Source of the DNA: Massilia phosphatilytica
Lineage (GTDB): Bacteria > Pseudomonadota > Gammaproteobacteria > Burkholderiales > Burkholderiaceae_D
NCBI RefSeq assembly: GCF_002968015.1
Contig: NZ_PUIP01000014.1
Location: 124,001-188,000 of the forward strand
Length of the DNA stretch: 64,000 bases
Direction of reading: 5' to 3'
Position 1 is the stretch's first letter. Each line of letters starts with the position of its first letter. Under the pieces are notes generated by a model. It did no database searches. It worked only from the letters and a program-made list of their open reading frames with translations, and was not told the DNA's origin. This document shows, piece by piece, positions 17,001 to 23,876 of this stretch. Position numbers and translations under genes: made by a program.

Positions 17001-17273
17001 CTGCTCGACGTGGCCGACGGCTTCGTCCAATCCAAGGAATTCAAGGACTTGTATGGGGACAATCCGACCAATGCCGACATCGTGGCCAAGTTCTACACCA
17101 ACGTGCTGCATCGGGCGCCCGATCAGGCGGGCGCGGATTACTGGACCAAGCTGCTCGACCAGCACGTGCTGACGAAGGCCGACGTGCTCATGAGTTTCAG
17201 CGAAAGTCCGGAGAACCAGGCGGCCCTGGTGGGCGTGACGCAGGACGGCATCGACTACACGCCTTACGGCTGA
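14088..17273 (+). CDS. Large secreted S8 (subtilisin-like) serine protease with P-domain, RTX repeats and DUF4214
   Basis: 1061 residues, no Sec signal. Order: N-terminal beta-rich region (1-150), Calx-beta-like domain (about 150-265), subtilase domain with complete triad Asp314 (VFDSGID), His352 (DNHGTEVAG) and Ser541 (DGTSFAAP), a proprotein-convertase P domain (about 635-755), RTX-type calcium repeats GGAGNDKLDG (about 860-885), then a C-terminal DUF4214 region (FRIYQAAFNRAPDKGGLGYW and a second copy FYTNVLHRAPDQAGADYW). RTX repeats without a signal peptide indicate type I secretion. Preceded by a low-GC 200-bp region that probably holds its promoter. Natural substrate unknown; likely an extracellular degradative enzyme. 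Confidence 0.92.
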   Translation: MSALIKILGKQSYQFDPVAGTFTLSADDVTNVGTTTSGKVRLELWFTANPWDPAGANSGYKVAVDPLGGTTGTLDSRESKDMSATVPAQKLPPPGNYFVTLVAAEYTGKDPATDDGYVADSSYAYSKLATVRSDGTVVVSDITLPSLSVASQDIVEGDTGTHDMTFTVKLSHAVTYVVSVDVGTRGETAWPGVDYQPQHQTLTFAAGATTAAFTVPVIGNTWFEPNRTFGIELSNVVGATVALPGTVPVGTGAGSDETSAWGFIHDDDAAVGLIGGAVIPTDEWFPYQWHLFTTRVPYAWAHATGKGVKVAVFDSGIDATNPELAPNDKLGLDRAALTLQAGGAPVLAKDNHGTEVAGVIAAARDGHGIVGVAYDAQLVSIYTSFSSQWQTEAVNAFHYAVGVDVLNNSWGFNHLQQTGTNWAFYDNANDPLFAPEFAALRDLAANGRQGLGTVVVQAAGNSYDYGDDTNLHNFQNSRYIVTVGAVDSGGGSSHFSTTGASILVAAPGGAGYSDYESILTTDRTGAAGAGSDNHAFVDGTSFAAPIVSGVVALMLEVNPHLGYRDVQQILAYTARQAGSPSNWTTNGAHDWNGGGLQYDDAIQATGFGVVDALAAVRLAATWEGAPRTSATVVDVVKSQTVNAAIPDNTDKAVYGDIDIDSDIVVERVDVAVNITHPFIGDLEIALTSPDGTTSYLMYRPSQGALSAVGSNQHDIHFTFDTVLDWGESARGRWSLAVLDRETGNVGTFDNWAIDIIGHKPTADHTFIYTAQYAQMVAADPARGTLSDPSGGIDTINASALGSDDRIDLSGATASVINGANLTIAAGTTIQNAYGGDGDDVLIANAKGSVLHAMAGSDTLTGGAGNDKLDGGAGNDKLDGGTGINTAVYHGAAANYTITKTATGFTIADKTSLDGTDQVTNVQRLQFADKAVAFDVGGDGGQAFRIYQAAFNRAPDKGGLGYWMSALDHGMSLLDVADGFVQSKEFKDLYGDNPTNADIVAKFYTNVLHRAPDQAGADYWTKLLDQHVLTKADVLMSFSESPENQAALVGVTQDGIDYTPYG

Positions 17274-17415
17274 ATTGAGGTCCAATGACGACCTGTCGGA
17301 TCACGTTCATCAGGCCCGTGCTGCACAGGTTCTTGCGGATCGCTGTCGGCCGGGAATGGACAGTTGAAATGGATAGACATTACAGGGATACAGGCTGTCC
17401 TTATTCGGAGAACTA

Positions 17416-17562
17416 ATGCATACCCCTTCATGGACTCTCATTCCTCTCATCATGCTTCTGTCACTCGGACCGCCTTTGATTAAGAATCGCCGCATACAGA
17501 TTTGCTTAATCATTATGCTCGTTGCTGTCATCATTGCTTCCATCTTTGGGGTCTTCGGATAA
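17416..17562 (+). CDS. 48-residue hydrophobic peptide
   Basis: ATG 17416 preceded by CGGAG at 17406-17410. The product is MHTPSWTLIPLIMLLSLG, a short turn with a basic patch (IKNRRIQ), then a second hydrophobic stretch (CLIIMLVAVIIASIFGVFG) to TAA 17560-17562. Two short membrane helices separated by KNRR suggest a hairpin-like membrane microprotein. The composition is typical of real membrane peptides, and the ribosome site supports translation, but I know no family. It lies 142 nt after the protease gene in a stretch (17274-17691) otherwise empty. Confidence 0.5.
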   Translation: MHTPSWTLIPLIMLLSLGPPLIKNRRIQICLIIMLVAVIIASIFGVFG

Positions 17563-17691
17563 TGGTTGCTCCGGGTCGATAGCGGCCGATCGCGACGGGT
17601 AAGAACTGACGAGCACCAGTCATGGAGAACCGATGAGTGGGACCTGGCGTGAAACGTTCGGCACTCGGTAACATTGATATCAAACATCACT

Positions 17692-18327
17692 ATGGAACTG
17701 AATTTAACCCTCATCGAACGTTGGCTCACCGGCCGGAGCCTTGCTCGGGGTCTCCCGCTTCCATTCCATAACTCTGGCGGACTGTGTGTCGAGGTTGGGA
17801 CTGTGGAAGAGTTACGTCGCCATGTATTCCTCGACGCTGGACCTGAACTACAAGCTTGCGCCGCGCAAATCCACGAACCCCGCATCTTTTTGAAGGCTGC
17901 AGTTGCACCGCATGTCATGCGTGCTTCACTTCCGGGCCGCTGGAAAATCGAAGACGCGTCCTATCTAATGTACGGTCCGATGTCAACAACAGCCAACGCG
18001 GCATTACCACCGGACTACCGCATGTTGCTGGAAGCCGAACACAGTGGATACGTTACACGCGTTATGCATGCCAGGGGAGAGTTGGCGGCGTCAGGCCGCG
18101 TCGCGGTGCACGCGGGTAGCGCTGTATTTGACCAGATCGTCACCGAAGCAGCCCATCGCCGTCTCGGCCTGGGTACCGTTGTCATGCTGAACCTGGACGC
18201 TGTAGCAGTAAAAGCCGGCGTGACGAATCGACTCCTGGTCGCAACAGAAGCGGGGCGCGCGCTTTACGAGCGCCTGGGCTGGGCCGTGCTCGCGCCATGG
18301 ACAACGGCCGTGCTGTTTGATGAGTGA
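17692..18327 (+). CDS. GNAT-family N-acetyltransferase
   Basis: 211 residues from ATG 17692; a TTG at 17674 is in frame but has no better ribosome site. The C-terminal half has the acetyl-CoA fold: strand-helix segment AHRRLGLGTVVMLNL (motif A, R/Q-x-x-G-x-G/A type) and the late ATEAGRALYERLGWAVLAPW (the Y-x-x-L-G-W motif B of GNAT proteins). The N-terminal half is divergent. Substrate unknown. Codon use and base composition around this gene are less GC-biased than in its neighbours, consistent with more recent acquisition, but that is impressionistic. Confidence 0.72.
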   Translation: MELNLTLIERWLTGRSLARGLPLPFHNSGGLCVEVGTVEELRRHVFLDAGPELQACAAQIHEPRIFLKAAVAPHVMRASLPGRWKIEDASYLMYGPMSTTANAALPPDYRMLLEAEHSGYVTRVMHARGELAASGRVAVHAGSAVFDQIVTEAAHRRLGLGTVVMLNLDAVAVKAGVTNRLLVATEAGRALYERLGWAVLAPWTTAVLFDE

Positions 18328-18442
18328 CGCCGTACCTCCACAACGACCTCGTGAAGTCCGGATTGGGTGGAATGGAAGTGGTAATGACAGACGTAATTTG
18401 ACGGTGCGCTTCGAGGGCTGATGCCGCGCGAGCCCGGAGACT

Positions 18443-18471
18443 AAAACGGCCTGCATGGAGCAGGCCGTTTT
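18443..18471 (-). terminator. Intrinsic terminator of sodB
   Basis: AAAACGGCCTGC (18443-18454) and GCAGGCCGTTTT (18460-18471) form a perfect 12-bp stem with a 5-nt loop, 8 nt past the sodB stop. Reading on the minus strand it ends in a U-run, and it can also act on the plus strand. Confidence 0.88.
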
Positions 18472-18478
18472 ACAGGTA

Positions 18479-19057
18479 TTACGCGAAGTTCTTGTTCACG
18501 AAGTCCCAGTTGACGACGTTCCACCATGCCTCGACGAACTTCGGACGGGCGTTGCGGTAGTCGATGTAGTAGGCGTGTTCCCAGACGTCGCAGGTCAGCA
18601 GGGCCACGTTGTCGGTCGTCAGCGGGGTGCCGGCGTTCGACGTGTTGACGATGTCGACGGTGCCGTCCGTCTTTTTCACCAGCCAGGTCCAGCCCGAACC
18701 GAAGTTGCCGACGGCCGACTTCTGGAACTCTTCCTTGAACTTGTCGAACGAACCCCACTTGGCGTTGATCGCGTCGGCGACCGGACCGGTCGGCGCGCCG
18801 CCAGCATTCGGGGCCATGCAGTTCCAGAAGAAGGTGTGGTTCCACACCTGGGCCGAGTTGTTGAACACGCCGCCCTGCGATTTCTTGATGATCTCTTCCA
18901 GCGACAGGTTTTCGAACTCGGTGCCCTTGATCAGGTTGTTCAGGTTCGTGACGTAAGCCTGATGGTGCTTGCCGTAGTGGTATTCCAGCGTCTCGGCCGA
19001 GATATGCGGCTGCAGGGCATCCTTAGCGTACGGCAGTGGGGGCAGGGTATGTTCCAT
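18479..19057 (-). CDS. sodB: Superoxide dismutase [Fe]
   Basis: 192 residues from ATG 19055-19057, which has an AAGGAA site; the longer upstream frame is not needed. Metal ligands are visible in their family contexts: His in YHYGKHH (about 26), His in AQVWNHTFFW (about 73), Asp and His in LTCDVWEHAYYIDYRN (about 157 and 161). The FNNSAQVWNH context, with Gln in this position, is typical of iron-type enzymes rather than manganese-type. It removes superoxide in the cytosol. Located downstream of xseA on the same strand with a 123-nt gap. Confidence 0.95.
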   Translation of the reverse strand: MEHTLPPLPYAKDALQPHISAETLEYHYGKHHQAYVTNLNNLIKGTEFENLSLEEIIKKSQGGVFNNSAQVWNHTFFWNCMAPNAGGAPTGPVADAINAKWGSFDKFKEEFQKSAVGNFGSGWTWLVKKTDGTVDIVNTSNAGTPLTTDNVALLTCDVWEHAYYIDYRNARPKFVEAWWNVVNWDFVNKNFA

Positions 19058-19180
19058 GTCTTGTTCCTTAGTGTAAGTTGACGGGAGACTTCGAAGTCTC
19101 TGCGGTACAGCAATTCGGGCGCTTATTCTAAACCGGTTAAGCAATCGTTGCAGATATGACTTTGCGAATACGCCAGATTG

Positions 19181-20542
19181 TCATTCCAATAAATCCTGCA
19201 CGCCCGCCACGCTGACCTCGGCACTGCCTTCGGCCAGGCGGATGCGCAGCACGTCGCGCGGCTTGATCTGGCCCGGTGCGTGCAGCACCTTGCCTTTCGC
19301 GTTGCTGACGATCGCATAGCCGCGCTCGAGTGTGCGCTGCGGGTTCAGCAGTTCCAGCTGCGCCGACAAGGCGTTCAGCGCCTCGCGCCGCGCGCGCAAC
19401 TGGTTGCCAACGCTGGCCACCAGATGGCGCCGGTCGGATTCCAGCCGCGTGCGCAGGCCGCTCCAGTCCGGGCGGTGGCGGGCCCAGCGCTGCTGCAACT
19501 GCGCCAGCAGCAGGCCGTGACGGTTCACGGGCGCACGCACGGCATGCGTGAGACTGCTGGCCATGGCAAGAAGTTTCAGGCGCTGGTGCGCGATCTGGCT
19601 CGACGGGCTCAGCAACCGGCGCGACAGGTTGTCGAGGCCCTGGCTGGCGTCGGACAGGACGCGGTCCATTGCGCGGCGCAGGTCGCCCGCGTCCGCCTGC
19701 AGCGACGCGAGCCAGTCTGCGCGCGCGGTGACAGCAAGCTCGGCGGCGGCCGTCGGCGTGGCGGCGCGCAGGTCGGCCGCGAAGTCGGCGATGGTGAAAT
19801 CTGTCTCGTGGCCCACGCCCGAGATCACGGGCATGCTGCACGCCGCGATCGCGCGCGCGACGGCTTCCTCGTTGAAGCTCCACAGGTCTTCGATCGAGCC
19901 CCCGCCGCGGCACACGATCAGCACGTCCACGTCGCGCCGGTGCGACGCGGTCGCGATGGCTTCCGCGATCTTCTGCGCCGCCAGCTGGCCCTGCACGGGC
20001 GCCGGATACAGCACGATGCGCACGTGCGGCGCGCGCCGCCTGAGGGCCGTCAGCACGTCGCGCAGCGCGGCCGCCTGCGGGCTCGTGACGATACCCACGG
20101 TGCGCGCGAACAGCGGCAGCGGACGCTTGCGGCCTTCGTCGAACAGGCCTTCTGCGCCCAGCTTTTCCTTCAGGCGCATGAACGCTTCGTACAGCGCGCC
20201 CACGCCCGCGCGGCGGATCGCCTCCACGTTGATCTGGTAATCGCCGCGCGCGCCGTACAGGGTGACGAGGGCGCGCACCTCGACCTTGTCGCCCTCGCGC
20301 GGGGTAAAGCCCGCGTACTGGGCACGGCCGCGGAACATGACGGCACGCACCTGGGCCGCGTCGTCCTTCAAGGTGAAATACCAGTGGCCGCTGGCGGCGC
20401 GCGTGAAATTCGAGATCTCGCCGCCGATCCAGACGAGGGGAAAGGTGCGCTCCAGCAGGCGCGCGACCTGCTGGTTGAGGGCCGTGACGGTCAGTACGGG
20501 CGGGGCGGCATAGGCCGGATCGGCGTCGTCGGTGGAGAACAT
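19181..20542 (-). CDS. xseA: Exodeoxyribonuclease VII large subunit
   Basis: 453 residues from ATG 20540-20542 (MFSTDDADPAYAAPP). N-terminal OB-fold (VLTVTALNQQVARLLE...WIGGEISNFTRAASGHWYFTLKD) followed by the catalytic domain with VGIVTSPQAAALRDV, VLIVCRGGGSIEDLW and SGVGHETDFTIADFAADLRAATPTAAAE, all family signatures, and a coiled-coil C-terminus. With the small subunit XseB it degrades single-stranded DNA from both ends in repair. The open frame continues 159 nt upstream into the repeat region, but that part lacks family similarity. Its start faces the repeat array. Confidence 0.95.
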   Translation of the reverse strand: MFSTDDADPAYAAPPVLTVTALNQQVARLLERTFPLVWIGGEISNFTRAASGHWYFTLKDDAAQVRAVMFRGRAQYAGFTPREGDKVEVRALVTLYGARGDYQINVEAIRRAGVGALYEAFMRLKEKLGAEGLFDEGRKRPLPLFARTVGIVTSPQAAALRDVLTALRRRAPHVRIVLYPAPVQGQLAAQKIAEAIATASHRRDVDVLIVCRGGGSIEDLWSFNEEAVARAIAACSMPVISGVGHETDFTIADFAADLRAATPTAAAELAVTARADWLASLQADAGDLRRAMDRVLSDASQGLDNLSRRLLSPSSQIAHQRLKLLAMASSLTHAVRAPVNRHGLLLAQLQQRWARHRPDWSGLRTRLESDRRHLVASVGNQLRARREALNALSAQLELLNPQRTLERGYAIVSNAKGKVLHAPGQIKPRDVLRIRLAEGSAEVSVAGVQDLLE

Positions 20543-20659
20543 AGGGATGAGCTCGTTTAAACTGTCCACAAAAACATGGTTGCGCGCAGTGTAAGACACA
20601 TCTGCTGTAGAACAACAGGTAGTTTTTGTAAACACCTGATTTTTATAGTAAAACGATGC

Positions 20660-20753
20660 TGCCCGATTTCGATGCAGCAACCAAATTGCCTTACGGATCA
20701 ATGGCTTGAGTGCATCTTCGGATACTTGGCCACAATCTTATCCACAGTTTGTG
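20660..20753 (+). repeat. Array unit 1
   Basis: A: TGCCCGATTT at 20660. B: GATCAATGGCTT at 20696-20707. C: arms CACAATC (20731-20737) and GTTTGTG (20747-20753) around core TTATCCACA (20738-20746), one arm mismatch. Confidence 0.75.
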
Positions 20754-20798
20754 TGAACAGACGCCTTCCACGCTGCGCTTGCAGGACCGGTTTTCCAC

Positions 20799-20894
20799 TG
20801 CCTAAAAAATCCGCACGGCAAAAATCTCGTTTAGATTCAAGGGCTTTGTCTTCGATCAAGGACATTGCTCACAATCTTTTCCACAAAATTTGTG
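20799..20894 (+). repeat. Array unit 2
   Basis: A: TGCCTAAAAAAT at 20799-20810. B: GATTCAAGGGCTT at 20834-20846. C: CACAA arm from 20870, core TTTTCCACA at 20877-20885, TTGTG arm ending 20894. The arms pair over five bases only. Confidence 0.75.
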
Positions 20895-20991
20895 CAGAAG
20901 ACCGAAAGCGCCGGGACGCGACTATACCCCAGGTGAAGCGCGACCGGAATACCGGCTCGCCGACGCATCGCCACTGTGCATAAGTCCTGAA

Positions 20992-21089
20992 TGCCTAAAA
21001 ATTGGGCTTGGCGATGTATGCTGAGTGAAATCAAAGGGTTAGTGCGCGAATGATGTGCTTGCTCACATCTTTTTCCACAGTTTGTGTGA
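20992..21089 (+). repeat. Array unit 3
   Basis: A: TGCCTAAAAATT at 20992-21003. B: AAATCAAAGGGTT at 21028-21040. C: TCACA (21063-21067), core TTTTCCACA (21071-21079), TGTGA (21085-21089). The spacer before this unit is the longest in the array. Confidence 0.75.
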
Positions 21090-21130
21090 AAAATCCTGCG
21101 GGTGGCAGCCCGACCGTGTGGATACGTAAC

Positions 21131-21227
21131 TGCCCAAAAAACGAGCGCATATGCTTTTCGGTTCGAAATCAAGAGCTTAGGTATCGGTTTGCGCGCTTGC
21201 GCACAATTTTGTCCACAAAAAATGTGC
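21131..21227 (+). repeat. Array unit 4
   Basis: A: TGCCCAAAAAAC at 21131-21142. B: GAAATCAAGAGCTTAG at 21165-21180. C: GCACAATTTT (21201-21210) pairs with AAAAATGTGC (21218-21227) with one mismatch around a TTGTCCACA core (21209-21217). Confidence 0.78.
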
Positions 21228-21269
21228 AGAAAGGCAGAGCAGGTGTGGACCTGTAGTCGCGCGCAACCC

Positions 21270-21364
21270 TGCCTATTTTTTGAACTTGGAAATTTCTCTG
21301 AGTAAAATCAAATACTTACCGTTGGGAAAGCTGATTCCTCACAAATTTATCCACAGAAATTGTG
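21270..21364 (+). repeat. Array unit 5
   Basis: A: TGCCTATTTTTT at 21270-21281. B: AAAATCAAATACTT at about 21304-21317. C: CACAAATT (21340-21347) and AAATTGTG (21357-21364), core TTATCCACA (21347-21355). Confidence 0.78.
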
Positions 21365-21431
21365 GGCAACTACATGCCAGCGCGCTCCCGGCGCGTCCGT
21401 GAAGTTCCTTCGGACATAACCGATCCAGTGC

Positions 21432-21528
21432 TGCCAAGTTTTTACGCACGGAAAAATATCCCTTAAGAATCAAGCTACTTGGCGCAGCCGGACGGCCTTG
21501 CGCACACTTTTATCCACAGAAAGTGTGC
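21432..21528 (+). repeat. Array unit 6
   Basis: A: TGCCAAGTTTTT at 21432-21443. B: AGAATCAAGCTACTT at 21466-21480. C: GCACACTTT (21502-21510) and AAAGTGTGC (21520-21528) are perfectly complementary around TTATCCACA (21510-21518). The best-preserved dyad. Confidence 0.8.
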
Positions 21529-21613
21529 AGAACTCTACTTGCCGCAATCCGGGCAACACGTTACATTGCGCAACTAACTTGTGTCATTGTTTTTTACTTA
21601 TCCAGGAGTTCCC

Positions 21614-22219
21614 TTGCTCGCCATTCTTCAAGCCGCCGGCTGGCCCATCTGGCTGTTGCTGATCGCATCGATCATCGCCCTGGCCCTGATCATCGAGCGC
21701 CTGATCTACCTGCGCCGCGAAAAGATCCTGCCGCGCCAGCTGCTCGATGAAGTCATCCAGGTCTATCGCAGCGGCAAGGTCACTCCGGACATCATCGACA
21801 AGCTGCAGACGAATTCCCCGCTCGGCGCCGTGCTGGCTGCCGCGCTGCGCAACGTCGACGCACCGCGCGACGTGATGAAGGAATCGATCGAGGAAGCGGG
21901 CAGGGGCGTCGCCCACGTGCTGGAACGCTTCCTGACGACGCTCGGCACGATCGCCTCGCTGGCGCCGCTGATGGGCCTGTTCGGCACGGTTGTCGGCATG
22001 ATCGAGATCTTTGGCGCGCAAAACGCCAGCGGCACGAATCCCGCCCAGCTGGCCCACGGCATCTCGGTGGCGCTGTACAACACCGGTTTCGGCCTGGCGA
22101 TCGCCATGCCGGCCCTCGTGTTCTACCGCCACTTCCGCGCGCTGGTCGACAGCTTCATCATCGACATGGAACTGCAGGCCGTGAAATTCGTCGACGTCGT
22201 CCACGGTGCCCGCAAATGA
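21614..22219 (+). CDS. exbB: MotA/TolQ/ExbB proton channel family protein
   Basis: 201 residues if started at TTG 21614, which has AGGAG at 21604-21608; a GTG at 21581 is in frame but lacks a site. The start LLAILQAAGWPIWLLLIASIIALALIIERLIYLRR, then TLGTIASLAPLMGLFGTVVGMIEIF and a final ISVALYNTGFGLAIAMPALVFYRHF, give the three membrane helices and the GLxGTVxGM motif of the TolQ/ExbB family. With ExbD it converts proton motive force into work on TonB or TolA. Stop and next start overlap (ATGA). It could energise the B12 receptor in this window, though that is inference. Confidence 0.92.
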   Translation: MLAILQAAGWPIWLLLIASIIALALIIERLIYLRREKILPRQLLDEVIQVYRSGKVTPDIIDKLQTNSPLGAVLAAALRNVDAPRDVMKESIEEAGRGVAHVLERFLTTLGTIASLAPLMGLFGTVVGMIEIFGAQNASGTNPAQLAHGISVALYNTGFGLAIAMPALVFYRHFRALVDSFIIDMELQAVKFVDVVHGARK

Positions 22220-22671
22220 TCGACTTCCGCCGCGGCCGCAAACGCGAGGATCCGGAAATCAACCTGATCCCGTTCATCGACGTGCTGCTGGTCGTGCTGA
22301 TCTTCCTGATGGTGACGACGACGTACAGCAAGTTCACCGAACTGCAGATCACGCTGCCGACGGCCGATGCCGAGAAGGCGATCGAGAAGCCGTTCGAGAT
22401 CAACGTCACGGTCGACGCCAAGGGTAACTACACGGTGAACAACGTGCCCGTCGCGTTCCATGGCGTCGCGAGCCTCGCCGACGACCTCAGGCGCGCGGCC
22501 AGCACCGGCCCGAACGGCCAGCCGCTGGCGACGCCCGTGAAGGAACCCGTCATCATCGTCAATGCCGACCAGTTCGCGATGCACCAGATGGTCATCAACG
22601 TGCTGGAAGCGGCGCGCATGGCGGGCTATGACAAGCTGACGTTTGCGGCGCAGACGGGCGGGCAGAAGTAA
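22216..22671 (+). CDS. exbD: ExbD/TolR family biopolymer transport protein
   Basis: 151 residues. N-terminal single membrane helix with the essential Asp in INLIPFIDVLLVVLIFLMVTTTYS, followed by a periplasmic domain ending IINVLEAARMAGYDKLTFAAQ, the family's dimer domain. Overlaps exbB by 4 nt and works as its partner in the proton-driven motor of the inner membrane. Confidence 0.93.
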   Translation: MIDFRRGRKREDPEINLIPFIDVLLVVLIFLMVTTTYSKFTELQITLPTADAEKAIEKPFEINVTVDAKGNYTVNNVPVAFHGVASLADDLRRAASTGPNGQPLATPVKEPVIIVNADQFAMHQMVINVLEAARMAGYDKLTFAAQTGGQK

Positions 22672-22689
22672 CGCGTACAACACGTATTA

Positions 22690-23718
22690 GTGGCATCCTC
22701 TCTCGAATCGACCCTGACCCGCGCCTGGCTCCGGCGCGGGCCGCTCGCCGTGGCCCTGTGGCCGCTGTCCCTGCTGTTCCGCCTGCTCACCGCACTGCGC
22801 GTCGCCCTGTACCGTGCCGGCGTGCTGAAGGCCGAACGGCTGCCTGTGCCCGTGGTGGTGGTCGGCAACATCTTTATCGGCGGCACGGGCAAGACCCCGC
22901 TGACGATCTGGCTGGCGCAGCAACTGCACGCGGCAGGCATGACACCCGGCGTGATCTCGCGCGGCCACGGCGGCGCCGAAGACGCGCCGCGCGAAGTGCT
23001 GCCGACATCGCGCGCGCAGGATGTCGGCGACGAGCCCCTCCTGATCGCGGCGCGCGCCGGCTGCCCCGTCGTCGTGGGCCGCAAGCGCGTGGCGGCAGGG
23101 CGCCATCTGCTGGCCCTGCATCCCGACGTGGACGTGCTGGTCACCGACGACGGCCTGCAGCACTACGCGCTCGCACGCGACGTGGAGATCATCCTGTTCG
23201 ACGGCCGCGGCACCGGCAACGGCTGGACGCTGCCGGCCGGTCCGCTGCGCGAAGCGCCGTCGCGCCGGCGCGATGTCACCGTCGTCAACGCGCCGGAGAT
23301 CACGCCGGCACTGGCCGCGGCGGTGGGCGGGACGCCATGGCAGATGCGCCTCGCGGGCGACCATGCCGAGCGCCTGATGGACGCGAACGAGCGCATGCCG
23401 CTGTCCGCGTTGCATGGAAAACGGGTACTGGCGGCGGCCGGCATCGGCAATCCTGGACGCTTCTTCGCGCTGCTGCGCGCGGCCGGCCTGGACGTCGCCG
23501 AGCTGCCGCTGCCGGATCACCACGACTTCCTCGACGACCCGTTCCGCGCCGTCGACGCCGACGTCATCCTGGTGACGGAGAAGGATGCAGTAAAATGTCG
23601 GCAACTTGAAACAATCAACAACGACCCGCGCGTGTGGGTCGTACCGGTCGGCGCGCAGATCGATGCCGCGCTGGCTGCCCAAATCGTGGAGAAATGTCGT
23701 GGACGCCCGACTGCTTGA
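22690..23718 (+). CDS. lpxK: Tetraacyldisaccharide 4'-kinase
   Basis: 342 residues from a GTG start at 22690. N-terminal membrane-anchoring helix (about 19-42), then VVVVGNIFIGGTGKTP (Walker A, 59-70), DVLVTDDGLQHYALARDVEI and LPAGPLREAPSR, all LpxK hallmarks. The enzyme phosphorylates the 4' position of the lipid A disaccharide precursor at the inner membrane face. Its 3' end overlaps the next small gene by 20 nt. Part of a lipid A/Kdo block with kdsB. Confidence 0.94.
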   Translation: MASSLESTLTRAWLRRGPLAVALWPLSLLFRLLTALRVALYRAGVLKAERLPVPVVVVGNIFIGGTGKTPLTIWLAQQLHAAGMTPGVISRGHGGAEDAPREVLPTSRAQDVGDEPLLIAARAGCPVVVGRKRVAAGRHLLALHPDVDVLVTDDGLQHYALARDVEIILFDGRGTGNGWTLPAGPLREAPSRRRDVTVVNAPEITPALAAAVGGTPWQMRLAGDHAERLMDANERMPLSALHGKRVLAAAGIGNPGRFFALLRAAGLDVAELPLPDHHDFLDDPFRAVDADVILVTEKDAVKCRQLETINNDPRVWVVPVGAQIDAALAAQIVEKCRGRPTA

Positions 23719-23872
23719 TATCCTGGTCTGCCCGCTGTGCAAAGGACCGCTCGAATATGACAAGAAAGCGCAGGAATTGATCTGCCGCCCGGACCGCCTG
23801 GCGTATCCGATCCGTGACGGCATCCCGATCATGTGGGCCGAAGAGGCGCGCAAGGTCGAGCCCGCGCTGTAA
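23699..23872 (+). CDS. Trm112-like (YcaR) small protein
   Basis: 57 residues from GTG 23699, inside the 3' end of lpxK. Sequence pattern LLDILVCPLCKGPLEYD...ELICRPDRLAYPIRDGIPIMW is that of the YcaR/Trm112 family, a conserved small protein between lpxK and kdsB in many proteobacteria. CPLC at residues 11-14 may bind a metal together with a later Cys. Some members activate methyltransferases; the role in this operon is not established. The in-frame extension upstream is lpxK antiphase and not used. Confidence 0.85.
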   Translation: MDARLLDILVCPLCKGPLEYDKKAQELICRPDRLAYPIRDGIPIMWAEEARKVEPAL

Positions 23873-23876
23873 TCCG

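Larger units (their letters stand above)
20660..21528. repeat. Array of six diverged units with DnaA-box-like dyads between xseA and exbB
   Basis: The region 20543-21613 has no convincing gene. Six units each contain block A (TGCC followed by an A- or T-rich run), block B (AATCAA then nnCTT) and block C (CACA arm, TTATCCACA-like core, TGTG arm). A to C distances are 71, 71, 72, 71, 70 and 71 nt. Core-to-core distances are 139, 194, 138, 138 and 163 nt. Sequence between blocks is unrelated from unit to unit, so the spacing is kept while the filler drifts, the sign of a functional arrangement. Cores read TTATCCACA, TTTTCCACA, TTTTCCACA, TTGTCCACA, TTATCCACA, TTATCCACA. Possible roles: DnaA binding/titration, replication control, or tandem structured RNA. 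Confidence 0.85.

Noticed and set aside
20576..21305. Short open frames in the xseA-exbB gap
   Set aside because: They cross the repeat blocks, change frame from unit to unit, and have biased Cys/Arg/Ser composition without ribosome sites; the region reads as non-coding.
20660..21528. CRISPR array
   Set aside because: Units are diverged, spacings of 138-194 nt are far from CRISPR periods, and no cas gene is present.
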